Source: an uncultured Ideonella sp.
GTDB lineage: Bacteria; Pseudomonadota; Gammaproteobacteria; Burkholderiales; Burkholderiaceae
Reading direction: 5' to 3'
Length of the DNA: 6,543 nt
Assembly: GCA_946479475.1 (NCBI GenBank)
Contig: CAMLGG010000292.1
Span: forward strand, 1-6,543
Shown piece after piece: positions 1-5,521 of this stretch. Below the pieces are notes generated by a model. It searched no databases. It saw nothing but the letters and a program-made list of their open reading frames with translations, and was not told the DNA's origin. Numbering within the stretch: the stretch's first letter is position 1; each line of letters starts with the position of its first letter. Position numbers and translations under genes: made by a program.

Positions 1-57
1 GCTGCCGCCGGGTCCTCTGGGCGCGCCCCGGACACCACCATGGGGGCCTTTCCCGGC

Positions 58-76
58 CCGGGGGGCTGCCCCCTGG
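58..76. terminator. Possible hairpin terminator downstream of the phosphatase gene
   Basis: Bases 58-65 pair with 69-76 around a 3-nt loop (66-68). The eight pairs are seven G-C pairs and one G-T wobble (60/74). On the minus strand it lies about 50 nt after the phosphatase stop codon, so it could end that transcript. There is no T tract on either side, so it is not a canonical Rho-independent terminator. In DNA this rich in G and C such stems also arise by chance. Confidence 0.35.
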
Positions 77-124
77 CGTGGGGGCGTGGGGGCGTGGGGG
101 CGTGGGGGCGTGGGGGCGTGGGGG
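77..124. repeat. Tandem repeat, six perfect copies of CGTGGGGG
   Basis: The 8-bp unit CGTGGGGG is repeated six times without a mismatch, with the unit-starting C at 77, 85, 93, 101, 109 and 117. A seventh C at 125 is the first base of the phosphatase stop codon as read on this strand (TAG on the minus strand). Two matching Gs at 75-76 extend it slightly to the left. Perfect copies of a short unit point to recent slippage expansion, so the copy number is probably variable between strains. The array is outside any reading frame I accept. A change in copy number would alter only the 3' untranslated region of the phosphatase transcript. Confidence 0.95.
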
Positions 125-796
125 CTAAGAATACGTCACCCAGTCCGCGAGGCCCGGCTGGTGCAGGTGCGGCAGGTGGTTGAAGCTGAGAAGTGAAAGC
201 CGACGCGGCGTTGCCACGAATTCGGTGACGGCGCTGTTGCGGATGCGCAGGTTCAGCTCGACGATGGGCTCGGCCTCCAGGCCGAGCACCAGGCCGACGG
301 CCGCCGAGATGGGCCCGCCGCTGGAGACGACGAGCACGTGCCCGCCGTCCGCCCGCTCCCGTGCACGCGCCAGCGCGCCGGAGACGCCGGCCGCGAAGTC
401 CGCGTAGCTGGGCATGCCCGCCGGGACGCTGCGCCCCTGCATCCAGGCCAGCAGGCCGTCGCGCAGCAGGCGGAAGTGCGCGCGCACCGCCTCCGGCGTC
501 GTGGGCGGCGCGATCTCGTCGCTGTGGATCGCCCGCACGATGGCCTCGGGGTCGTACTCGTCCAGGCCGGGCATCCGCTCGGGCTCGGCCTGCTGGCCAA
601 GGCCTGCGGCGATGCTCTCCCAGGTCTCGCGATGCCGGCGCAAGGTGCCGGTGAGGACGAGATCGAACGACAGCTGCATGCTGCGGAAGTGTTCGCCCAG
701 CGCGCGGCATTGGCGGTGGCCGAGCTCGCTCAGGCGGTCGTAGTCGTGGCTGCCGAACGAGGCCTGGCCGTGGCGGACGAGGTAGATCGTGCCCAT
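125..796 (-). CDS. Histidine phosphatase superfamily protein (phosphoglycerate-mutase-like)
   Basis: This is a cytoplasmic protein of 223 residues in the branch-1 histidine phosphatase fold. The N-terminus reads LVRHGQAS (residues 6-13), the RHG signature in which His9 is the phosphorylated nucleophile and Arg8 binds phosphate. The block [11 protein letters not shown] (48-58) corresponds to the family's second phosphate-binding arginine (Arg53), and LDE at 78-80 supplies the expected acid Glu80. The second catalytic histidine, normally in a SHGG-like motif, is replaced by serine: the sequence reads VVSSGGPIS (156-164), with Ser159 at 320-322. Related proteins with this substitution are, as I recall, common in Proteobacteria, so it may be a subfamily trait and not inactivation. 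Length and start are normal for the family. The ATG at 794-796 is immediately followed by the conserved strand, although no strong ribosome binding site is visible. The substrate cannot be told from sequence. It is divergent from the GFA gene and shows no operon partner in this window. Confidence 0.9.
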   Translation of the reverse strand: MGTIYLVRHGQASFGSHDYDRLSELGHRQCRALGEHFRSMQLSFDLVLTGTLRRHRETWESIAAGLGQQAEPERMPGLDEYDPEAIVRAIHSDEIAPPTTPEAVRAHFRLLRDGLLAWMQGRSVPAGMPSYADFAAGVSGALARARERADGGHVLVVSSGGPISAAVGLVLGLEAEPIVELNLRIRNSAVTEFVATPRRLSLLSFNHLPHLHQPGLADWVTYS

Positions 797-955
797 GGCG
801 GCGATTGTGCGGCGGCCGCCACCGCGCGGCTGTCACGGCCGCGACGAGGCCGCAGGCCAGGCCGGCAGCACGATTCCACTCGACACAAGCATGGGGTGGA
901 CGGCCGCCGAGGCCGCGTGGCAAGCTGCGCGGCTTTCGCGAACGGGGAGACACCA
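797..955. promoter_or_regulatory. Divergent spacer between phosphatase and GFA genes
   Basis: These 159 bp separate two genes transcribed away from each other, so both promoters should lie here. I could not find a convincing -35/-10 pair on either strand. A GC-only hairpin is possible (825-830 pairing with 838-843), but such stems are expected by chance at this composition. The only clear signal is the ribosome binding site of the GFA gene at the right end. Confidence 0.4.
944..950 (+). promoter_or_regulatory. Ribosome binding site of the GFA gene
   Basis: GGGGAGA at 944-950 lies five nucleotides before the GTG at 956. This spacing fits a Shine-Dalgarno sequence. It is the main reason for choosing the GTG start over the much longer open frame that continues upstream. 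Confidence 0.75.
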
Positions 956-1360
956 GTGCTGAAGACCTACACCGGCAGCTGCCATTGCGGCGCCGTGCGC
1001 TACGAGGCCGACATCGACCTGGCGGCCGGCACCAACAAGTGCAACTGCTCGATCTGCACCAAGACCCGCAACTGGAACGCGATCATCAAGCCCGCGCAGT
1101 TCCGCCTGCTCGCCGGCGAAGACCAGCTGAGCGACTACCAGTTCGGCACCCGCAGCGGCCATCACCTCTTCTGCCGCCTGTGTGGCGTCCGCCCTTTCGG
1201 CCGCGGGTATGTCGAGGCCATAGGCGGCGACTACGTCGCGGTGCAGCTGTGCACGCTGGACGACGTCGCGCCGCAGGAACTGGTGGACGCACCGGTGCGC
1301 ATCGGCAATGGCCGCGACAACGCCTGGTGGGACACGCCCGCCGAGACGCGTCACCTGTAG
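956..1360 (+). CDS. GFA / CENP-V domain zinc protein
   Basis: This encodes a 134-residue protein of the glutathione-dependent formaldehyde-activating (Gfa) fold. It carries the full cysteine pattern: Cys9 and Cys11 in GSCHCG, Cys29, Cys31 and Cys34 in CNCSIC, and Cys73 and Cys76 in [13 protein letters not shown]. By comparison with Paracoccus Gfa, Cys9, Cys11, Cys73 and Cys76 should hold the structural zinc, and Cys29, Cys31 and Cys34 the catalytic-type zinc. Gfa itself was reported to speed formation of S-hydroxymethylglutathione, but most family members have no proven activity, so a specific reaction should not be assumed. The start is GTG, supported by GGGGAGA five bases upstream and by the conserved block beginning at residue 5. 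The open frame extends upstream to 338 but would overlap the antisense phosphatase gene and adds nothing family-like. There is no formaldehyde dehydrogenase next door, so the context does not support a formaldehyde role. Confidence 0.9.
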   Translation: MLKTYTGSCHCGAVRYEADIDLAAGTNKCNCSICTKTRNWNAIIKPAQFRLLAGEDQLSDYQFGTRSGHHLFCRLCGVRPFGRGYVEAIGGDYVAVQLCTLDDVAPQELVDAPVRIGNGRDNAWWDTPAETRHL

Positions 1361-1394
1361 CCCTCAGGGCCTCGGCTCGCTGCTGCCCGGAAGC

Positions 1395-1414
1395 GGCCTT
1401 GCGCGGCGCAAGCC
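1395..1414 (+). terminator. Hairpin 35 nt after the GFA stop
   Basis: CTTGCG at 1398-1403 pairs with CGCAAG at 1407-1412 around a CGG loop. GG (1395-1396) and CC (1413-1414) extend the stem past a single bulged C. The position just after the GFA stop suits a transcript end. No T run follows, so a terminator role is only a suggestion. Confidence 0.35.
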
Positions 1415-1480
1415 AGGGCCGGCGTGCCGTCCCCGGCATCGGGAAAGCGGCCGCCGGGCCGGCCGCCCTCCGGCGCCACC

Positions 1481-1505
1481 GAGGCATCGAGGGTTTCGGT
1501 GCCTC
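1481..1505 (+). terminator. Strong 11-pair hairpin upstream of the propeller gene
   Basis: Bases 1481-1491 pair with 1495-1505 around a three-base loop (1492-1494). The stem has nine Watson-Crick pairs and two G-T wobbles (1487/1499 and 1491/1495). It is followed by ATTCC, only a poor T tract. It could be the terminator of GFA transcription or a structure in the leader of the propeller mRNA. Because the wobble pairs are G-T in this orientation, the RNA made from the plus strand folds better than its complement. Confidence 0.45.
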
Positions 1506-1604
1506 ATTCCCATCGGATCAGCCATGAACCCGGGATGGTGGCGCCTTGCCAGCGCCCCGGGGCGCCGCGCACACTGGCCGCACGGCAGCGAGTTCCTCGC
1601 TCGC

Positions 1605-1611
1605 GAGGGGG
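1605..1611 (+). promoter_or_regulatory. Ribosome binding site of the propeller gene
   Basis: GAGGGGG at 1605-1611 ends five bases before the ATG at 1617. It supports this start over the in-frame ATG at 1524, which has only a weak GGA upstream and would place 31 extra residues before the signal peptide. Confidence 0.7.
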
Positions 1612-1616
1612 ATGCG

Positions 1617-3650
1617 ATGAGAAGTTTCATCCGGCTGCGTGGTGGCCTGTACGGCCTCGTGCTTGGCGCTGCTGCGGCGCTGGTGGCCCTGCCTGTGCGC
1701 AGCCAGGCGCCGTCCTTCGATCTGGTCGCCGAGTCGCTGGGCCCGGTGCGGGCGGTCCGCGTGGCCGGCGATTACCTCTACGCCGGCGTGCACCACCAGC
1801 TCAAGGTCTATGCCATCGGCGGCGCCGACCGGCTGAAGCTGGTGCACGAGGCCAAGCCGCTGGAAGCCCCGGTCAACGACCTGTGGGTGGACGGCCAGCG
1901 CCTGTACCTGGCCGCGGGCGAAGCCGGGCTCGTCGTCTACGACCTGGCCGACCCCGCCCGGCCCCGCCAGGCGAGTGTCCTGCGGGGACACGGCCTGCGG
2001 CCCGTCGGCGTCACTGCGCAGGGCGACACGCTCTACACGGCCTCGGGCCGTTCGGGCCTGCACGCCATCGACGTCAGCAATGCCTTCGCACCTCGCATCG
2101 TTGCCGAGTTGAAGGAGGGAGCAACCCGCTACCAGCACGTGGTCCTGCAGGGTTCCCACCTCTACGCCACCGACGGCGACCGGGGCTTCCTGGTGTACGA
2201 CGCGGCCCCGGGGACCTCGCCGGTCCGCCTGGGCGCGGCCATGCTCGCGCATGGGGCCGAGCAGGTCGTCGTCGAAGGCACCCATGCCTACGTCGCGGCC
2301 GGCCGGGCCGGCCTGCGGGTGGTGGACCTCGCCGACCCGGCCCACCCCGTGGAGGTCGGAGGATCGCTGCGCGACCGGCACGAGCGAGCCGTCGGCGTGG
2401 CGCTGGCCGGCACCTTCGCGCTGGTGGCCGACCAGTCCACCGAAGGCGGCGAGGGCAGGCTGCACCGCGGTGGCCTGCGGGTCATCGACATCTCGGACCC
2501 GAAAGCGCCGAGGCAGCGCTCCAACGTCCCGGGCGACCTCGTCGCGGTGGCGGCCACCGCGAAGCGCGCCTATGCAGGCGTCCTGCAGCCGGACATCGCC
2601 AGCTCCATCGACCTCTACGACGTCTCGCATCCGGCATCGCCCCGGCGCCTGGCCACCGCCTGGCTGCCGCTCACCGGCGGCGCGGTGATGCGCGCCCGGG
2701 GCGACCAGGTGCTCATCTCGTCCAGCACGCTCAGCCGCTACGGCTTCGACAAGCCCGGCCATCCGCGCCGTCGCTGGGACCTGCCACTGGCCGATCCACC
2801 GCCGCGCAGTCCTTTCCAGTCGCAGCTCGCGCTCGGCGAGGGCGTCGCCTTCGTGCACGAGAAGTCCGGCGTGACGGCCGTGGTCGACCTGAGCGATTTC
2901 GACCGGCCGCGCCGCGCCGCCGGCCTCCGCCTGAGTGCCTATCCCATCGCGGCCGGCGGGCACCTCGGCTTCCTCAAGCCCTATGGCGAGAAGGTGCTGG
3001 TGGTCGACGCCGTGCGGCCCGACGATCCGGTGGTGGTGGGCGAACTGCCCGACTCGCGCGACGCGAGCCACGCGGTGGCGAGCGGCAGCCACCTCTACCT
3101 CGTCGACCGGCTCGACTCGACGTTGAACGTCTACGACATCGGCGATCCGGCCCATCCGGTGCTGGCCAACCGCATCCGCGTCCCGCAGGCCTTCGCCCTG
3201 GAGGTGGTGGGCGACGTGCTCTACCTGGGCGCGGACATGGCCGGCGCCCCGGACGCCCTGCTGCTGTACTCGCTGGCGCACGCTCCCCAGGTCGAACCGC
3301 TGGGCAGCGTCTCGCTGCAGAGCGGCTACGCGCGCTTCCTTTCGGTCTGCGACGGCGTGGCGTACGTCTCGCTGCCGACCCAGCCGGGCGGCGGCGTGCA
3401 GGCGATCGATGTGTCGGACCCCGGGCAGCCCCGCCTCACCGCCCGGCACGAGCCGCAGGGGCTGTTCACCTGGGAACTGGCCTGCCTGCCCGGCGGCATC
3501 GTCGTCACCGAGTTGGACGAAGGCGTGCAGGTGCTTCGCTACCGGCCCGAGCAAGCGCGCTTCGGCGGTCTCCAGCAAGCTCCGCCACTTTGCCCGGACC
3601 CCCTTGGGGGGCGGGCCGGGTGCAGCCCGGCAGTCAATACCCGACCGTGA
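1617..3650 (+). CDS. Secreted LVIVD-repeat beta-propeller protein
   Basis: This encodes a 677-residue protein with a Sec signal peptide. The charged start is MRSFIRLR, the hydrophobic core spans residues 9-27, and the likely cleavage is after Ala31 (SQA before PSFD). It is therefore probably periplasmic or extracellular. The mature part is made of LVIVD-type repeats whose signature strand reads like GLRVVDLADPAHP. I count 14 copies starting near residues 62, 104, 147, 190, 232, 286, 330, 372, 419, 460, 502, 548, 593 and 636, about 44 residues apart. Copies 8, 10, 12 and 14 are degenerate. Fourteen blades suggest two seven-bladed propellers in tandem, which is an inference. LVIVD proteins are thought to be surface or periplasmic binding scaffolds, and no enzyme residues are evident. 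All four cysteines (578, 623, 659, 669) lie in the last 100 residues. From about residue 655 the chain is a low-quality tail encoded by hairpin-rich DNA, overlapping the 3' end of the convergent gene by 17 bp. No functional partner is visible. Confidence 0.9.
   Translation: MRSFIRLRGGLYGLVLGAAAALVALPVRSQAPSFDLVAESLGPVRAVRVAGDYLYAGVHHQLKVYAIGGADRLKLVHEAKPLEAPVNDLWVDGQRLYLAAGEAGLVVYDLADPARPRQASVLRGHGLRPVGVTAQGDTLYTASGRSGLHAIDVSNAFAPRIVAELKEGATRYQHVVLQGSHLYATDGDRGFLVYDAAPGTSPVRLGAAMLAHGAEQVVVEGTHAYVAAGRAGLRVVDLADPAHPVEVGGSLRDRHERAVGVALAGTFALVADQSTEGGEGRLHRGGLRVIDISDPKAPRQRSNVPGDLVAVAATAKRAYAGVLQPDIASSIDLYDVSHPASPRRLATAWLPLTGGAVMRARGDQVLISSSTLSRYGFDKPGHPRRRWDLPLADPPPRSPFQSQLALGEGVAFVHEKSGVTAVVDLSDFDRPRRAAGLRLSAYPIAAGGHLGFLKPYGEKVLVVDAVRPDDPVVVGELPDSRDASHAVASGSHLYLVDRLDSTLNVYDIGDPAHPVLANRIRVPQAFALEVVGDVLYLGADMAGAPDALLLYSLAHAPQVEPLGSVSLQSGYARFLSVCDGVAYVSLPTQPGGGVQAIDVSDPGQPRLTARHEPQGLFTWELACLPGGIVVTELDEGVQVLRYRPEQARFGGLQQAPPLCPDPLGGRAGCSPAVNTRP
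3599..3631. terminator. Paired GC hairpins at a convergent gene end
   Basis: CCCCC (3599-3603) faces GGGGG (3606-3610) across TT. Immediately after, GCCGGG (3615-3620) pairs perfectly with CCCGGC (3626-3631) around a five-base loop. An alternative fold pairs CCCGG at 3593-3597 with CCGGG at 3616-3620. The second hairpin begins two bases beyond the stop codon of the minus-strand oxidoreductase (3634-3636), so it is well placed to end that transcript. On the plus strand the same DNA is inside the last codons of the propeller gene. There is no T tract in either direction. Confidence 0.5.
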
Positions 3651-4272
3651 AGCGGCGGCGCCGATGGGCGCCCTTCTCCGCCTCGTCGAGCATGGCGACG
3701 GCGTAGTCGGCGACCGAGATCTCGCTCTTGCCGTTCGCGCCGACGAGGAGCTGGTCGCCACCCAGGCGGAACTGGCCGGTGCGCGGCCCCGGGAAGATCA
3801 CGGCCGAGGGGCTGAGCATCGTCCAATCCAGCTCCGGCTCCTCGCGCAGCCAGTTGAGCGCATCGCGCGCGCCCTCGGCCGAGCCCTTCCACTGGGCCGG
3901 GAAGTCGGGGCTGTCCACCACCTGCTTGCCGGGCGCCACCTCGAGGCTGCCCGCACCGCCGACGACCAGCAGGCGCGGCACGCGGGCCTGCCTGGCGGCG
4001 GCGATGATCGAGCGGATGCCGCGGCCGTAGGCCTCGCGCACTTCGGTTTGCGCATGGCCGCTGAACGCGCTGATGACCACGTCGTGGCCCGCCAGGAGCG
4101 AAGCGAGCGCGCCGGTGTCGTTGACGTCCACCGCCTTGACGGTCAGGCCGGCGGCCGGCTCGAGCTTGGCGGGGTTGGAGACCAGCGCCGTGACCTGGTG
4201 GCCGCGTTGCAGGGCCTCGGCCCGCAGGCCGGAGCCGATGAAGCCGGAGGCGCCGATGAGTGCGATCTTCAT
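3634..4272 (-). CDS. NAD(P)-binding oxidoreductase, atypical SDR (COG2910-like)
   Basis: This encodes a 212-residue cytoplasmic protein with an N-terminal Rossmann fold. MKIALIGASGFIG has the glycine-rich motif GASGFIG at residues 7-13, followed by an aspartate in AVDVND (47-52), a common cofactor-facing segment. The strands HDVVISAF (63-70) and RLLVVGGAGSLEV (100-112) are typical of the NAD(P)H-binding / NmrA-like atypical SDR group that includes putative NADH-flavin reductases. There is no classical YxxxK catalytic pair, as expected in this group, so substrate and even catalysis are open. The ATG at 4270-4272 sits right at the first Rossmann strand. The frame continues upstream but crosses the divergent LysR gene, so it was not extended. 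No strong ribosome binding site is visible. It is divergent from the LysR gene across 112 bp, which suggests control by that regulator. Its 3' end overlaps the propeller gene by 17 bp. Confidence 0.92.
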   Translation of the reverse strand: MKIALIGASGFIGSGLRAEALQRGHQVTALVSNPAKLEPAAGLTVKAVDVNDTGALASLLAGHDVVISAFSGHAQTEVREAYGRGIRSIIAAARQARVPRLLVVGGAGSLEVAPGKQVVDSPDFPAQWKGSAEGARDALNWLREEPELDWTMLSPSAVIFPGPRTGQFRLGGDQLLVGANGKSEISVADYAVAMLDEAEKGAHRRRRFTVGY

Positions 4273-4384
4273 GGTGAGGGAATCTTCGTGTCGGTTGGGA
4301 CGTGGCGCATCTTCCGCCTCGCCGCCGTTTCGATAAACCGGCACAGTAGCGAAACACTGTCGTCGATTCGTCGACAATCCGGCG
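4273..4384. promoter_or_regulatory. Divergent regulatory region with candidate LysR operators
   Basis: The spacer has a local AT-richer patch (about 4328-4378) that stands out from its surroundings. Three overlapping inverted repeats fall in it. GTTTCG (4327-4332) is opposite CGAAAC (4350-4355). ACAGT (4343-4347) is opposite ACTGT (4356-4360). A 19-bp near-palindrome (4358-4376) has eight of nine pairs matching. LysR-type regulators usually bind such dyads, often T-N11-A, between divergent genes. No confident -35/-10 pair was found on either strand, so the promoter positions are left open. Confidence 0.65.
4358..4376. promoter_or_regulatory. Candidate operator, 19-bp near-palindrome
   Basis: The left arm TGTCG (4358-4362) matches the right arm CGACA (4372-4376), and CGA (4364-4366) matches TCG (4368-4370) around a central T (4367). 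Only 4363/4371 (T-T) breaks the symmetry. The same DNA also contains TCGTCGA twice in direct orientation (4360-4366 and 4368-4374). It spans -27 to -9 relative to the LysR start codon, covering the place where a ribosome binding site would be. Protein bound here could block LysR expression. Confidence 0.5.
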
Positions 4385-5290
4385 ATGGCCGGCAGCGAGA
4401 TTCCGAACGACCTGAACCGCCTGGGCACCTTCATCGCGGTGGCCCAGGGCGGAGGCTTCACCGCCGCGGCCGAGCGCCTGGGCCTCACCAAGGCCCGGGT
4501 GAGCCTGGACGTGCAGCGCCTGGAGCGGGCGCTCGGCGTCGGGTTGTTCCACCGCACCACGCGCAAGGTGCGCCTGACAGACGCCGGCCGGCAACTGCTC
4601 GATGACGCCGCACCGCTGCTGGCCAGCCTGCACGAGGCGGTGGCGCGCACCCACCGCAGCGCCGGCGAGGTGACCGGCACGTTGCGCATCACCGCGCCTG
4701 TCGACCATGCCGCCCAGCACCTGGCCGGCGTCGTCGCGGCCTTCGCCGAAAGACACCCCGGCCTGCGCATCTCGCTGCACGCCAGCGACCGGGTGAGCGA
4801 CATGCTCGCCGAGGGCATGGACATCGCCTTCCGCATGGGCTGGCTTCGCGATTCGACGCTGCGCGCGGTCAAGCTGGGCGACTTCGAGCAGTTCGTCGTC
4901 GCCGCCCCGGCCTACCTGCAGCGCGCCGGCACGCCGCGCAGGCCCGAGGACCTGGCCGATCACGCCTGGCTCGCCCTGACCCTGCTGCCCACGCCCCTGA
5001 CCTGGAAGTTCACCGCCCGCAACGGCCAGGTGCGCAGCGTGCGGATGAACGCGCGGCTGCAGACGGACTCGGCCACCGCCTTGCGATCCCTGGTGCTTTG
5101 CGCCGCGGGCGTGACGGTGATGGACCGCCTGAGCGTGCAGGCGGACATCACCGCGGGGCGCCTGCATCGGCTGCTGCCCGACTGGCGCGCGCCCACGGGC
5201 GGCATGTTCGCCGTCTTCCCGCCAGGCCGCCACCTCAGCGCTGCGGCGCAGGCCTTCCTGGCGTTCTACCGCGAGCGGTGGACCGGATAG
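4385..5290 (+). CDS. LysR-family transcriptional regulator
   Basis: This encodes a 301-residue protein, the usual LysR length. The winged helix-turn-helix occupies residues 10-68, with the hallmark FTAAAERLGLTKARVSLDVQ (25-44) and then LFHRTTRKVRLTDAG (54-68). A linker helix leads to the effector-binding domain (about 95-295), which begins GTLRITAPVDHAAQHL and resembles the CrgA-like group of LysR proteins. The ATG at 4385 is the only possible start: the same frame has a TAA at 4334-4336 and no ATG, GTG or TTG between. No Shine-Dalgarno sequence precedes it, and a near-palindrome sits at -27 to -9, so the transcript may have a very short leader or be autorepressed. It is divergent from the NAD(P)-binding oxidoreductase, its most likely target. 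Its stop codon is one base from that of the convergent DUF2783 gene. The effector is unknown. Confidence 0.95.
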   Translation: MAGSEIPNDLNRLGTFIAVAQGGGFTAAAERLGLTKARVSLDVQRLERALGVGLFHRTTRKVRLTDAGRQLLDDAAPLLASLHEAVARTHRSAGEVTGTLRITAPVDHAAQHLAGVVAAFAERHPGLRISLHASDRVSDMLAEGMDIAFRMGWLRDSTLRAVKLGDFEQFVVAAPAYLQRAGTPRRPEDLADHAWLALTLLPTPLTWKFTARNGQVRSVRMNARLQTDSATALRSLVLCAAGVTVMDRLSVQADITAGRLHRLLPDWRAPTGGMFAVFPPGRHLSAAAQAFLAFYRERWTG

Positions 5291-5291
5291 T

Positions 5292-5519
5292 TCAGACGCC
5301 GACGCGTGCGGCGGCCAGCGCCTCGCGAAGCACGCGCAGGTCGCCGATGTGGTTGGCCAGCAGCAGCACCAGCCTGGCGTTCAGCAGTTGGCTCTGCTCG
5401 TCGCTCAGGCCGCGGTGCGTGTTGATCAGCGCCTCGTAGAAATCGTCGCCCGGCGAGAAGGCGCGGGGGAAGCGCTCGCCCGGGATGCCGAAGTTGGGCT
5501 GGGTGTTCAGATGGTCCAT
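5292..5519 (-). CDS. DUF2783 family small protein
   Basis: This encodes a 75-residue soluble protein with no signal peptide or membrane segment. I recognise the DUF2783 type: a short N-terminal segment, then an acidic to amphipathic stretch around FYEALINTHRGLSDEQSQLLNARLVLLLANHIGD split into two likely helices, ending in a third helix (LRVLREALAAARV). The function is unknown. From memory this family commonly sits next to FAD-dependent aromatic hydroxylases, which is the arrangement here. The ATG at 5517-5519 comes two bases after the TGA of the flavoprotein gene (5522-5524). A TTG at 5523-5525 would overlap that stop and add two residues, and it is less likely. With no separate Shine-Dalgarno sequence visible, translation is probably coupled to the upstream gene. 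A chaperone-like or regulatory helper role for the flavoprotein is a guess. Confidence 0.85.
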   Translation of the reverse strand: MDHLNTQPNFGIPGERFPRAFSPGDDFYEALINTHRGLSDEQSQLLNARLVLLLANHIGDLRVLREALAAARVGV

Positions 5520-5521
5520 GG

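Larger units (their letters stand above)
1..124. other. Gene-free left edge with G-rich hairpin and octamer array
   Basis: I see no coding region here in either direction with convincing codon use. The stretch is very rich in runs of G or C. It contains a hairpin (58-76) followed by six tandem octamers (77-124), which run directly into the stop codon of the minus-strand phosphatase gene. From the phosphatase's side this is its 3' untranslated region. The G- and C-run style resembles the GC-rich intergenic elements I associate with Burkholderiales genomes. That resemblance is from memory and was not checked. Confidence 0.6.
1361..1616. other. Gap between GFA and propeller genes, with hairpins
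   Basis: I accept no gene in these 256 bp. The frame of the propeller gene is open through most of it and offers an ATG at 1524, but the encoded stretch is arginine- and proline-rich and looks like non-coding DNA of high GC content. The gap holds two inverted repeats (1395-1414 and 1481-1505) and the ribosome binding site at 1605-1611. A promoter for the propeller gene should lie here, but I cannot point to one. Confidence 0.5.

Noticed and set aside
75..125. Whether the octamer array is a CRISPR array or an origin iteron set.
   Set aside because: There are no spacers between the units, the unit is only 8 bp, and no replication or cas gene is nearby.
338..955. An upstream extension of the GFA frame that would give a 340-residue protein.
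   Set aside because: It would run antisense through the phosphatase gene. The added residues resemble no domain, and a good ribosome binding site plus GTG is present at 944-958.
1524..1616. An earlier ATG (1524) for the propeller gene.
   Set aside because: It would put 31 residues in front of a complete Sec signal peptide. The ATG at 1617 has a much better ribosome binding site (GAGGGGG).
1424..3706. A 760-codon open frame on the plus strand overlapping the propeller gene in another frame.
   Set aside because: The product is almost entirely Arg, Pro, Ala and Gly, the typical shadow of a high-GC gene.
1518..3761. A 747-codon open frame on the minus strand opposite the propeller gene.
   Set aside because: It is antisense to a gene with a signal peptide and regular repeats. 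Its translation is arginine-, histidine- and glycine-rich with no recognisable domain. Long antisense frames are usual in DNA with GC-rich third codon positions.
4328..4360. A sigma-70 promoter in the LysR spacer (for example TTTCGA with a downstream AT-rich hexamer).
   Set aside because: No pair of hexamers with a 16-18 bp gap matched the consensus well enough on either strand.
3539..5233. A 564-codon minus-strand frame running through the LysR gene, and the upstream extension of the oxidoreductase frame to 4872.
   Set aside because: Both lie antisense to a clear LysR gene and add no recognisable domain. The oxidoreductase begins with its Rossmann motif at 4272.
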